A DNA stretch of 64,000 nucleotides, taken from positions 124,001 through 188,000 of the forward strand of contig JAAVTG010000584.1 in assembly GCA_011947345.1 (NCBI GenBank), in the 5' to 3' direction. Each line of letters starts with the position of its first letter. Within the stretch, counting starts at the first letter, position 1. The notes under the pieces were generated by a model that did not search any database, was not told the DNA's origin, and was given only the letters and a program-made list of their open reading frames with translations. Made by a program: the position numbers and the translations under genes. The DNA is from Phytophthora quininea (taxonomy: Eukaryota; Oomycota; Peronosporomycetes; Peronosporales; Peronosporaceae). Shown in pieces: positions 21,734 through 32,200 of the stretch.

Positions 21734-22288
21734 ATGGGCGGCTTCATCGCGAGTTCGTTGTCGGTCTGTTATCGATCGGTGGTCTCCAAGTTCGGCAAGC
21801 ACAAACAGCGCGTAGTGGTCGTCGGACTCGACGCCGTCGGCAAGACTACCCTGCTGTATCAGATGAAGCACGGCGAGCTCACGACTGTCATGCCGACCAT
21901 CGGGTTCATCGTCGAGACTGCCGAGAGCCAGGAGTTCGAGTTCACGTCGTGGGAACTGGGTCGTCCTGGGAATATCCGCGCCCTGTGGAAGTACTACCTG
22001 CGCGACACCATCGCCATCATCTTTGTGGTGGACGCTTCAGATCTCGATCGTATCGAGGAGACCGAGTGCCAGCTGCACCGATTCTTGGAGATGCAAGAGA
22101 CCCACGATAAGAAATTCTTGGTTTTCGCCAACAAGCAGGACCTGCCGAACGCGCTCTCCACCGAGCAGGTGAAACTGCAATTGGAGCTGTTCAAGATCCT
22201 CACAAACCCGACGATCGTGCTGCCGTGCACCGCTACAACAGGAGACGGCTTGCAGGACGGCCTGGACTGGCTGGCAAAAGCTGATTAA
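21734..22288 (+). CDS. Divergent ARF-like GTPase with altered switch 2
   Basis: 184 residues starting MGGFIAS, so Gly2 remains available for myristoylation. P-loop [23 protein letters not shown] and [16 protein letters not shown] are intact, so nucleotide binding is expected. The G3/switch-2 motif, WDxGGQ in ARF, reads [13 protein letters not shown]: the Asp, second Gly and catalytic Gln are all changed. In ARF the Gln positions the hydrolytic water and the Gly senses gamma-phosphate, so this protein should hydrolyse or switch poorly. The frame is otherwise clean over the whole length, arguing for selection. Lies directly after ARF on the same strand; tandem duplication with divergence is the simplest origin. 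Confidence 0.85.
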   Translation: MGGFIASSLSVCYRSVVSKFGKHKQRVVVVGLDAVGKTTLLYQMKHGELTTVMPTIGFIVETAESQEFEFTSWELGRPGNIRALWKYYLRDTIAIIFVVDASDLDRIEETECQLHRFLEMQETHDKKFLVFANKQDLPNALSTEQVKLQLELFKILTNPTIVLPCTATTGDGLQDGLDWLAKAD

Positions 22289-22320
22289 GTGGGCAAATAT
22301 TACATGACAGGTGATGTACA

Positions 22321-22863
22321 TTACTGGGCCTGGACGCTCTGGAGCTTCTGCTGCTGCAGATGCTGCTTCTTGCGCTGTAGCCGCAGCTTCGTCTTGAGAT
22401 TCTTGGCCTTCTTGCGAGCCGCCTCTTCCCGCAGTTTGTCCAGCAGCTCCTCCTGCGCCGTGCGCTTGCGTTTTCGCGCGTCGTCCTTGGTCTGCGTCCG
22501 GAGACGCTGCAGCTCGTCCTCCTCGTGGTCTGCTGCCTCGTCCTGCTGCTGCTTGGCCTGCGACTCTGCCAGTTTGTCCTGCTCCGCGCGTCGGGCGCTC
22601 GGCGTCTTGCGCAAAAGCTTCTTCTTCATCTCCCGCTCCTGCGGCGTCAGCGCCTCGTCGGTTGCTGTCGCATTGGGGCGCGTGAGACTCGGCTGACTGG
22701 CGTTGGCGGACGGGCGGTACAAAGTCACCAGACGGCGCGTGGTGGTCGTAGCAGAAAACTCAGTCTTGGTGCTGCTGTCGTCGTCGCTGTCGCCGCCCTG
22801 CAGCCAGGAGCTCACGACGTCCAGCGCGCCCGAGCGGAACGCCAGGCCTTCGTCGTCGCTCAT
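22321..22863 (-). CDS. Basic coiled-coil protein, unknown function
   Basis: 180 residues from the ATG at 22863 (MSDDEGLAF); the longer frame adds six residues only. The N-terminus is acidic (GGDSDDDSS). From about residue 75 on it is a long charged helix rich in K, R, E and Q (MKKKLLRKTPSARRAEQDKL, later RKRKRTAQEELLDKLREEAA). The C-terminus is strongly basic and Gln-rich, compatible with nuclear or nucleolar location. I do not recognise the family. It converges on the ARF-like gene (32 bases apart) and is divergent from ribosomal protein S13, sharing a 149-base promoter region. Confidence 0.6.
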   Translation of the reverse strand: MSDDEGLAFRSGALDVVSSWLQGGDSDDDSSTKTEFSATTTTRRLVTLYRPSANASQPSLTRPNATATDEALTPQEREMKKKLLRKTPSARRAEQDKLAESQAKQQQDEAADHEEDELQRLRTQTKDDARKRKRTAQEELLDKLREEAARKKAKNLKTKLRLQRKKQHLQQQKLQSVQAQ

Positions 22864-22874
22864 GATAGCAATAG

Positions 22875-22912
22875 TGCGCACTTAATAACGCATTGTTGCC
22901 ACTAAGTGCGCA
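22875..22912. repeat. 10-bp perfect inverted repeat in a bidirectional promoter
   Basis: tgcgcactta (22875-22884) and taagtgcgca (22903-22912) are exact reverse complements separated by 18 bases. The pair lies just upstream of the basic coiled-coil gene, inside the short region it shares with RPS13. Symmetry suggests a dimeric-factor site. Confidence 0.55.
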
Positions 22913-23012
22913 TTTTCTGTTGGTTGGCTGGCGTTGCTTGCTTTGAATCGGCAGCGTTCACTCTTTGATCTCCTCCCCAGCAAGTCGAAGCCTCAACACC
23001 ACACCAGCAGCC

Positions 23013-23645
23013 ATGGGTCGCATGCACAGCCACGGAAAGGGTATGTCCAAGTCGGCGCGCCCGTACAAGCGCTCGCCGCCGTCGTGGCTCAAGGTCTCGG
23101 CCGAGGACGTGGAGGACCACATCTGCAAGTTCGCCAAGAAGGGCCTGACCCCGTCGCAGATCGGCGTCATCCTGCGTGACTCGCACGGCATCGCCCAGGT
23201 CAAGAGCGTCACGGGCTCCAAGGTGCTGCGTCTTCTCAAGAAGAACGGTAAGAATGTCGCTTTCTGTCTATCTGTCTCATTCATTTTCTGACCAGTGCTC
23301 GCTACATTTGACGTCGCCCCCGTCCCGGCTCGGTATCGCCTGACGCTGCGGATCCGATGGCCTTTTGCCTCTCCGTCTTGACGTGGGAATACGCGGGTTT
23401 TTCCTTCAACTTGATGGCTACCAGGTCTCGCCCCGGAGCTCCCTGAGGACCTGTACATGCTCATCAAGAAGGCTGTGGCTGTCCGCAAGCACCTGGAGCG
23501 CAACCGCCAGGACAAGGACTCCAAGTTCCGCCTCATTCTTATCGAGTCGCGTATCCACCGCCTCGCTCGCTACTACCGCAAGAACCGCAAGCTCTCGCCT
23601 AACTGGAAGTACGAGTCCGCCACGGCCTCGACGCTGGTGGCCTAA
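23013..23645 (+). CDS. RPS13: 40S ribosomal protein S13 (uS15)
   Basis: 151 residues in two exons, 23013-23247 and 23425-23645, joined by a 177-nt intron (gtaaga...ctaccag) that splits the Gly codon of [12 protein letters not shown]. This equals the eukaryotic S13 length. Start [12 protein letters not shown] and end [11 protein letters not shown] are diagnostic. S13 sits in the 40S body and contacts 18S rRNA and the inter-subunit bridge. The intron is the longest I placed in the window; introns early in ribosomal protein genes are common. No frame problem. Confidence 0.97.
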
Positions 23646-23709
23646 GTCGGCGGCCTTCTTGGGTTCGTACGACTTGCTTAGCGTAACCGCAATACAATTG
23701 CTGGGTTGA

Positions 23710-26337
23710 TCAACCACCGTCGTGTTTGGCGTCGACTTGGTGCTTTCCTGCCATTGCCAGCGCTGCCTTCAGCGCTTGCCGTTTGCGCGAGTTGTCGACC
23801 ATAACGCGCTTGGTTTCTTCTGTTTGGCTGCGGCACTCGTGCTCGAGATGCCTTGCCAGTGTCTTCGCAATGATCGTCTCCTGGCAGTCCTCTCGTGGAC
23901 ACCTGATCAGCCGGTTAACGCACTCGCGATGGCAGTGCAGCGTCATGAAGCGCCTCTGCACCAGCAACTCGCAGTTCAAAATGCACTCCAGCAGCTCGCG
24001 CTTCCCGTGGTAGCACTCGACCAATTTGTCGCGGTACAAATGTCGCTCGCATTTCGAACGGAGGTGCTCAGTCTCGTTGGCAAAGCGATACATCAACCCG
24101 CAGCCAATCTCTCTGCATACCATCAAGCGGTTCACGCAGTCCACGCGGTGGTGCCGTTCGAGGTCTCGATACGCGATGGTCTTCTCACAACCTTGCTGAC
24201 ACGGCACCATGTCGAGCTCTCGGTCGCGAGCTCGTTGCGCCAGCAACTTTAGCTTTGGTTGACAATGCAGCAGGTCTGGTCCCGCAGCGATGGTGTTGGG
24301 GGAATTGCTGTATTTGCTGCACAGTGCGGCACTCCTTCCAGTAGCGAACCTCTTGCACATATCCTTGGAATGATTCCGCCTCCGCTTTGGTCCCGATTCG
24401 GCTCATGGGCAAGTCGAACACCACGACGAACATTCTTCAGCTCGCCATTCAGGAAAAGACTCAGCTCCTTTGCCCCGGCCGAGAACACTACGTGGTTCCA
24501 GCGATTGCGCTCCAGACGGACTTCAAAGTTCACATCTCGAGCTGCTTTCGCCCCCATGGGCGATAAAACACGATCTCACCTTTCGGCCCAGCGACGAGAG
24601 AGATAACATTCTTCGTAGACGACGCAATGATGTGTCGACCACAGCGATCCAGCAGCTCTGTTGGCTTGTTGTCCGAGATGTCAGCAAGTTTTGCATCCAC
24701 CTTCTCAATCTCGCGCTCGTATCTCTTCTGCAGCCTCGCAGTGTCTGCGTTGTCGGGATCCAAACCTTCCAGCAACACCTGAAACTCGCTGCGTTTCCTC
24801 AGCATCTTGCTTTGCTCGGCAGCCTTGCGCTGTTGTTTCGCTTTTTCCTCCTTTCTCGGACTCCCGGGGGCAGCTTGCTTTGCCCATGCCTCCAAGTCTG
24901 CGAGTTGGGTGAGATCAGCTTCAGGCAACAACTGCACTAGCAACGTCCGTTCCCGCAAAATCTGCTCTGTTTGCTCAGCGACAGCATCCCGGACTGCTTG
25001 TTTCGCACTTTCGTCAGCGACGTCCACATCAAAGATGCGCTTCGCCTCCGTAATGTTCATTTCGATCCAGCCCCTGGCCAAGGATAATGCCTTCCTCGTC
25101 TCCAGCAGCCCGTTCTCGGCATCGTTGAAATCTTCAGCCAACTCTTTGGCAGCAATGGACATTTCCTCGCCAGTTAAATGTGTTCCTTGGCCTTTACTGT
25201 TGGTTTTGTGCTTTCGCTTCTGCTTCAGCTCCTTCAGCTTCTTTTTACACGTGTCAGACTTCGCTTGCCATTGCGCATTCTCTCGAGTAGTAACGACGAC
25301 AGCCTCCATAAATTCCAAACATTTTTGTGGAGTGACAGGATTTCCTCTTCGGCGTCCACTAGCCAAATGAAGTATTCTGCTGTCCAGGGTGGCGACAAGT
25401 CTGAGGCTCCTTGGCTCTTGCTGTTGTTGACGGCAACGTAGCCGTTGCCACCAGTGCTAAACTGGATCATGCTGCGGTCTTTCGACAGAGACATAAAGTT
25501 TTCGTGCAAGTGACGATCCCTCCACCGTAAGCGAGCTTTGCACCCGTGTGCAGCGTTCTTGCAAGGAACAACCCGACTAACGCATTCATCTCGATAGTGT
25601 CGATCCAGATAGCGTAGTCGAACCACCACTCCGCACTCGGGACATATCACGGGCGAATTCTTTTGCGGGCCCGGGCGGCAAGTTCGCTCCTCTCCAACGA
25701 GACACTGCAGGCAGTTCGGATGTGCTCTTCAAACTTCCCAACTGGGACCCACTCCTTGCACCCGTTAACAGCGTTTGGACAGGGACGCTCTCGCTCAGGG
25801 CATTCATCCTCCTGGTGGTCGAGTAGCTTGCGCTTCTTCACGTTTTGCTGACACCAGTCGCAAATTATCTCCTCATTTACTAGGAGGGCGTCGGCAGCGA
25901 TCTGCCTTCGACGGTCGGCTACCACGCACTGACTTGCTTCATGCTGTTCCTGTTGGTCTTGCGGAAACTTCATCTCGCAGCCCCACTCGGCAAACCGACA
26001 GGACACTGGACGCTTCACACACATGTACAGTTGATGTCGCTGCAAGTGACGTTTCCTGATGATAAAGCGCGTCTCGTTACACAGTTCACACTCGACAGGC
26101 GTATCGCCGTCATCTCGATCACGAAGTAGTTTCTGCGTGTGCCGTGTAAAGTGACAGTCGCGTTGCTCGTGCTTCTCGGTTCAAAGCCTGAATCAATTGT
26201 GTGCACCCTGGCCGGACGCACCGAACAAGTCGACGCGGACACTCATGCTGTAAGTGGTGGTTTTCGTCAGCTGGCCTCATCTCTTCGCCACACTCACACA
26301 ACAGTAAATCTGTGCAGATATCGCAACCTGCTCGCAT
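23710..26337 (-). CDS. TRAF/SIAH-type zinc-finger protein with split LamG-like domain, frame-broken
   Basis: One protein of about 870 residues spread over several frames. N-terminal half: repeated C-x2-C...H...C units (CDICTD, CELCNE, CDWCQQN, CPECGV; partners of the H-x-x-x-C type), as in TRAF-type fingers. Next comes a LamG/ConA-like strand set (SMIQFSTGGNGYVAV, PPWTAEYFIWLVDAEEE), interrupted by a charged coiled coil of about 200 residues (KKKLKELKQKRKHKTNSKG and onward), then resumed (KNVISLVAGPKGEIVFYRPW; NRWNHVVFSAGAKELSLFLN). C-terminal fingers follow (CQQGCEKT, CREIGC, CPREDC). Frame changes occur at about 26190 (CC), 25661-25664 (T4), 25322-25326 (T5), 24551-24555 (C5), 24407 (GGG) and 24298-24302 (G5). 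No in-frame stop is left once those are crossed. Function unknown; TRAF-type fingers usually bind proteins in ubiquitin signalling. Confidence 0.7.
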
Positions 26338-26585
26338 AAGAAATCATATTAGATAAGGAATTTCATACCACTGGGTCCGCATTTCTTACGGTTTGTCGTA
26401 GCCGCTGCATGCTGCTTTACTCGACTCTTTTAAAGGGACCAAGAGGCTCCAGACACACGATAGGCTGACTCGCACTTTTGCTTAGCAATTTGCTGCGCTG
26501 CAGATTGATTTCCTCTAACGCTTTTGTTAGGTCTAATCTGGCAATAGCAAAGAAGAAGCGTTAGGAAGTGGATCTAAGCTTTTTA

Positions 26586-26786
26586 CTAAATAAAATACTT
26601 GCATGTCGGCATGAAGAGCTTGCGTAACCTTTGCAGGGCCCACAACGGGGGCTTCGGCTGTTGGATCAGCTCTGGGATCCGTACTGGGACGAATTCCACC
26701 AGAGACTCGGTCTCGATCGTCGATCCATGGCTCCAAGCTGGGGCATTGTGCTCGGTAACCATCGAAGCCTCGCACCTATTTTCCAC
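26586..26786 (-). CDS. Possible small ORF, uncertain
   Basis: 66 residues (MENRCEASM...PTCKYFI) with balanced composition and a plausible helical stretch (EFVPVRIPELIQQPKPPLWA), in the gap between the TRAF-type gene and PSMG2. No domain or signal peptide, no homologue recognised. Could be chance or an exon of something larger. Confidence 0.2.
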   Translation of the reverse strand: MENRCEASMVTEHNAPAWSHGSTIETESLVEFVPVRIPELIQQPKPPLWALQRLRKLFMPTCKYFI

Positions 26787-26832
26787 CTGTCATAACAATA
26801 GCTAAACGCGCAGTTGCGTTGCCGCGAAAGAC

Positions 26833-28102
26833 TCACTCTATTACCTTAGAGGAACAGCGACACATCGGGTCCCCGTCCAAAAGCTGGTTCCACGACGGCG
26901 GGAATGCAAGCAGGATCGTTGGTGCCTCGGGGTTACTCGATAAAGCAGGATCCGATGTCTTTGGCACAAGTTGAAGTGTTTTCAGAAGCTGCGTCGACAT
27001 GGCAGCGGCATCTGGAACGTTGTTCCCTTCAGCACATGGCATCACCCACGCGATAAACGGAAGCTTTAGTTCGTCGCACTGTGCATGCAACAGAGGCGCC
27101 AGACCGGCGCCACGAATCATCGCCCATTGCTCAGCAGACGTAGTAGGGGCTAGGACTTCATCGCCCTGCTCTGCTGGGGCTGTAGTCAATCCTGCAAAGC
27201 GATCCAAGAACGCTTGTTCAAGTTGTGTTGCGTCGGCGGAGTAGATCGTGCGAATCGGACGACTGTTACAACAACAAATGTGAGTAGATTGACAACACAA
27301 CCAACAATTTTGACACCGACCTCATCATGTTGGAATCATGACGCAACATGTCGTCACAACCCGCCACCACGCCAAGTGCTGCCACGTTGCTGTTTACAGC
27401 CCACTCGACAAGCTCTCGCGCAAACGCATGCGCTCTCCCTTCACACGGAAAAACATGTGTCAGCAGCTGCAAGCACAGTTCACCAGAAGCCAAGTCACCG
27501 CGTACCGGCAGGGCTGGCGCACGCTGTTGGACAATTGTGATTTTCTTCTCCACGCTCTGGTACACTGCAACAGGCAGTAGCAAGTGTTAGGCATGCACTT
27601 TACACGGACTATTTTCTCTTCGCGATTGTCGCCGCACCTTCCAGATTAAGACACAGACTGCCTAGTTGCTGCGTGGCGAAGGCGGCGCCTCCAGCGATGG
27701 GGGTGCCGCTTCGCTGAGCAAGTGGCCCACATGAACGAGCTTCACCTGCTGCAACGAGCCCAAGAGTTAGTCTCCACGCCTGAATGGAGGTCTACACGCT
27801 GCGAGTTGAACGCACAAACATCTTCCCGTGCTGTAGCAGCGAGTTGACGAGCAGGTCCAGCGTCAACTGGCCCAAATTTGCGTTGGACACGGCCGGCTGC
27901 AGTGAATGCAGGGGAGGGGAACACATTGTTTAGGCCACTGCACAGCGAACTCGCCTCGGATTCGAATGCGACTATAAGGAATGGAGAGAAGAGACAGAGG
28001 AGAGGCATGGGGACGTACGATGAGCAGCGTGTGGCCCGCGAATAGCGCGGCGCAGGCTGCGGCGTCGGCCGCGCATGCCCCATCTTGCGCGAAGAACTCC
28101 AT
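26833..28102 (-). CDS. PSMG2: Proteasome assembly chaperone 2
   Basis: Five exons: 28102-28019, 27896-27816, 27748-27638, 27564-27321 and 27262-26833. Four GT-AG introns of 122, 67, 73 and 58 nt lie between them, two with clear CTAAC branch points. The protein starts MEFFAQDGACA. PSMG2 hallmarks: GHTLL-(intron)-PAVSNANLGQLTLDLLVNSL; VKLVHVGHLLSEAA; FATQQLGSLCLNLEVYQS; VAALGVVAGCDDMLRHDSNM; and LPFIAWVMPCAEGNNVPDAA near the end, then the PPSW motif. PSMG2 pairs with PSMG1 to build the 20S proteasome alpha ring. Exon 3 is exactly one base short of the phase needed; the gap falls in the G5 run at 27699-27703 (C5 on the coding strand), pointing to an undercalled base rather than a dead gene. Confidence 0.88.
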
Positions 28103-28465
28103 CGTGTCGAGTGCGCCTGATTGGCTGAAATAAAAGGCAACTGTTTGCTTGCAAAAGGCAAGTTCTTTGACAACCATCCTGGTCAGTTCTGTCGCAGTTC
28201 ACTCACTCGCAGGGACAGCCCCTCCTTCTTGTCGGTCGGTGACAGCGCGATGGATGGATGCCAGTCCGTCGTCTGTCACCGCGATCATCGCTTGGCCATA
28301 TGAGCGCCTTGCGTTTTGCGCATCGCGTACCATGTGAATATTTGCTCCATGTGCTATTGCTGGTAGAGACCACCACTGCGAAGCACTCTCCACACTGATA
28401 GTCTTGTCCGTTGCCACTTGCGAAAATACGCCAGAGCAAGGGAGTAGTTCAGGCCTTTGGACACA

Positions 28466-29158
28466 ATGCGAGGGTTTTTGCGCAGGTTCCGTCGATCGTC
28501 GCCAACCAAGGCGTCTCCACTAGGCACTCCAGCAAGCGACAGCCCAGAATGCATCGGCCGCCAAAGTCTGTTCCGTCGCTCCAGCTCCAACTTTGACAAC
28601 CTGATGCTCAAAGTATTCGTCCCAACGAAGAAACCCCAGTGTGAAGAGACGACGGAGTCGAACCGTGGTCGCAAACGGGATCGACTTCGGGGCTACTTGT
28701 CAAAACGAAGAACCAACAAAGGCAAGGACAGAATGCCGTATCTGTGGCCTGTGAACGTGCCCGAAAGTGACGATGTTCGGTCGTCAGGCGACACTGAAGA
28801 GGGTGACGATGATGATATGTATGTGGTCGACTACTACAGCGATTCCGATTCCGACGACGAGTCCTTGTGCGGCGACGGATACGTGACGCCGCCAGTGGCT
28901 GTTCCGGAGATGTACCGAAGGCAAGACCGTCTCGGAGGCGTCACTGTGGCCGGCGCGAGGATTCTCTTTACCTATTCAGGTTTCAAGCGTCGCCAACTGC
29001 TGATGAGAAAGCTCCAGGGAATCCCAGAGGACAACCAAATCGATCTCCCTCCGGACTGCAACGCGAGTACATTGTCATCGGAGACGAGTTTTAGATGCCG
29101 CAAGCTCTCGCATCGGAATGAGAGCCATCGATGTGTCCTAGTCGTTATAAAGCGTTAG
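28466..29158 (+). CDS. Hypothetical protein, basic N-terminus and acidic middle
   Basis: 230 residues from the ATG at 28466 (acaATGCGAGG), the second in-frame ATG. Residues 1-90 are basic and Ser-rich (MRGFLRRFRRSSPTKASP, GRKRDRLRGYLSKRR). About 108-135 is very acidic (DTEEGDDDDMYVVDYYSDSD). The C-terminal part contains RILFTYSGFKRRQLLMRKL. No known domain, signal peptide or membrane span. Divergent from PSMG2 over a 363-base region. Coding status rests on length and composition. Confidence 0.5.
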   Translation: MRGFLRRFRRSSPTKASPLGTPASDSPECIGRQSLFRRSSSNFDNLMLKVFVPTKKPQCEETTESNRGRKRDRLRGYLSKRRTNKGKDRMPYLWPVNVPESDDVRSSGDTEEGDDDDMYVVDYYSDSDSDDESLCGDGYVTPPVAVPEMYRRQDRLGGVTVAGARILFTYSGFKRRQLLMRKLQGIPEDNQIDLPPDCNASTLSSETSFRCRKLSHRNESHRCVLVVIKR

Positions 29159-29215
29159 CCAAAGTAAAAAAACAAGAAAGCTGCAAGAGCCATGTGCGTC
29201 AATTTCCAACAGCAA

Positions 29216-32200
29216 TCATCCTCTTGCCTTGCGGGCTTCTTGGATTGCAGCGTCTGTAGCGAAATGACAAGCAGAACCTGCATACGGACAGAAAGCGCAT
29301 TCGCCAAAGCTCGGTTTGGGCTCAAACTCTCCGCGACGCAACCCCGACGCCACCTCAACAATGGCATCTTCTGCCTCTTGAACCGCCGCCTCGGAAAACA
29401 GGACGAGCGCCTCATTAACACTTGTCCTTCGCATCCTTGTCTTACTGGGATCATCGACGATGGCCCCATGCGGAATACCGCCAATCTGCTGCAACTTGGC
29501 CCCATACGGGGCCTCACCAAAGACTTTGCGGTAGGCGTACATGTACATCTTGAGCTGGAGACTCTCATCAGCCAATTTGCGCATGTTCCGCTCGGCACCG
29601 CCCATGTTTGACTTGAATTCCTTGATGACGAAGGAAGAGGAACCATCGCCACGATCTTCTCGGTCAATGCGATCCCAGACGCCACGCAGCTCGACTTTCG
29701 CCTTTGGCACATCAATAGCAAATTCCTTCTCAACGAGAACGATCTCCTGCAACCGCAAGTCATCGTAGTGGGCATGAATGAAATCCCAAAGCGCCAGTAG
29801 CCCTCGGTCCTTCAGGAACTCGGCCTGCCCCTTCGAACTGAACAGTCCAAAGCCGTCTCCTGCCCAGGCACGCATGAACGCTTCTTCAGCTTCCACAGAT
29901 GCGAGTGCCTTCGTTTCCTTTGTAGCACTTCCGGTTTGCTGTGCGGCTGCAAGAGCCCTGGCGAACGCTGCAATGCCTTCGTGAAGTGCATGCCCAAACA
30001 TCATGGCAGTAGACACGTCACCGTTTAGCCTCATAACGCGCCCCAAGAAATATCGGTGCGGGCAACGTAGGTATTCCGATATCTGCGAGTAAGATAGGTG
30101 TGGTGGCTCGTATGTAATTCTTGAGCTCGCCTCAGCACACGGCCGAGCTGGGGCCTTCAGCGTAGCTCCAGGATTCGCTAATGAGGCTGCCTGATCGATT
30201 TCCGATTTGCTCGGCGTTCGTTTAACTTGTCTTACCGGGTCACGTTTCCCGAGAGCCGCTACCGCTGGAGATGCTTGTTCGTGACGCCAAATCGGCGCGA
30301 TGAGATTTAAAACTTCACGAACGAACTCGGCCATCTCGGCAAACCATACACGCGGCGTAATCTGCAACGACATTGCCTTCTCTTGAGCAATAGCTGGTGT
30401 TGGTTCCTGGGTAGTTACTCTGCTTTGAGCATTTGGGGTGACTCTAACCGCGTTTCGATCTCCCTTGTTGTCGCTGCGGCCTCCTTTGACAGCTACAGGC
30501 AGGCGATCCTCACCTGGCCAGATCGGCTTGAAGACACGACTCAAGCTCTCACGCTTGGTTCCTGCAAGCTCTGCGTAAGACAGCACCACCTCATCATATG
30601 CCCCCAGCGTCAAAGCTTGATATGCGAGCCGCTTACATTGCTCGAGGTGTTCGGCCCGTGTTTGGATAGGAAATGGCTCACTCAATATGTTGAGAGGGAG
30701 CGGTAGGGTCAGACGCTTCATCCGTCCTGGAAATTTGCTGTCACGCATGGACATCAGCACTAGCACACGCTTGGAATCTTTATGATCCATTGTCGAAGCC
30801 GCTAGTGACTCCAATGAATGGGTAGTTAATGGAAGCACATGCACACAGGCTTTGCCCATAGGTATTTCAGATTCCTCGTCAGGTACAGACTGCTCCCACG
30901 ACGCCGACGAAGTCAAATTGGTATTCCGCAGTTGCTGTAAATACGGAACCACGAACGTGACTTGAGCACTACCCACAATATTCTGCACAGTCTCCAGTTT
31001 GCGCAGGAAGTCCGCTAAGGCTATCGATTCTCGATCCTGTTCAGGTGTGTCGGGACTGAGCAGAACCTCGAGACGGCCAGTTGCCTCCAGAAATCTCTGG
31101 ACAATCGCTGCTGCGGACAACTTGTGGCACTCGGCACGCAATTGACGAACGAGTGCCACTAACGACTCGGCTGATTCCAGGCCACTTCGGAGCTGCTTAG
31201 AATCCTTTTGTGTGGGATGTTGGTAACCATGAGCGTCATCCTGGAGCGAAGCAAAAGAGATTCGCCACGAGTTTTAACAAATTCTACGAGCACCTGGAAT
31301 AGGTCAGCGTGACTCCGATGCTCCTTCTCCATCAGCCATGACAGGAGCTCCGGCGGGAAACCAATAAAGTCTGAGCGCAACACATTATAGAGATGACGCG
31401 AATCGCTTGGGAAACACAGAGCACATAACAGCGAATATACTGCATTGACACCTGATTCATCGAAAAGATGAATTGGAGCACCCATCGAGTTCAACGCGAT
31501 TGCGAACTGATCATCATTGAGGCGGACAGGAAGACCCTGCTTCCTGAATGCCGTCGCGATACGATTTGAATCCGCACGAGTGGGGCACAGCACATGGATG
31601 CTTGGGCTTTTCCCTTTCTCACTGTCAAGTAGCGTCTGCGTCAGAAATGCCCCAACTCCCTTTTCTTCAGCCTCAGGAACACCAAAACGCCAACAATTCA
31701 GTGGCACTGGCGGCCGAGTTGTTTTCTTGTCCCCATTGTTGCTGGCTAAAAGCTGCTGCGAGAAATTTTGCATCGGGATTCGCTTGTCTGGGACAACTAC
31801 CAGTGAACGGCTTAGTCTGCGTTGTTCGTTTATTCGTTTCGCTGTCTCCACCAGTTGCTGTTCCAGAGTCTGCGTTCGAGGGCACTCGTCGCCTTCAAGC
31901 AGTACGCGACTGAAGCTCGCACTTGACTGCACACTCGGCTGTGCGCACAAATGTCCGACAAGCTTCGCCATTGCAGGCGTCATCCTGTGCACATCGTCCA
32001 CCACCACATCCGTGTACTGCCGCAGCAGTTCTTCACCAACCCCCACTCAAAGATTTTCTCCGCCTTGGATTCCACACATGGCCAAGACGTCCATCACCAG
32101 TCCGTCCCAGGACGTCGCGTTATGCTGCATCAGAAGCTCCTGGTAGACCTTATAAGCCCCCGCCAGCTCCTGAGCCACTTGATTCTCCCCTGCAACCACT

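Noticed and set aside
22321..22863. Assigning the basic coiled-coil protein to a named nucleolar family
   Set aside because: Charge pattern alone is not evidence of family; left as unknown.
28203..28439. Ankyrin-like exon on the minus strand upstream of PSMG2
   Set aside because: Only a vague resemblance in one short frame; the region is better explained as the divergent promoter of PSMG2 and the 28466 gene.
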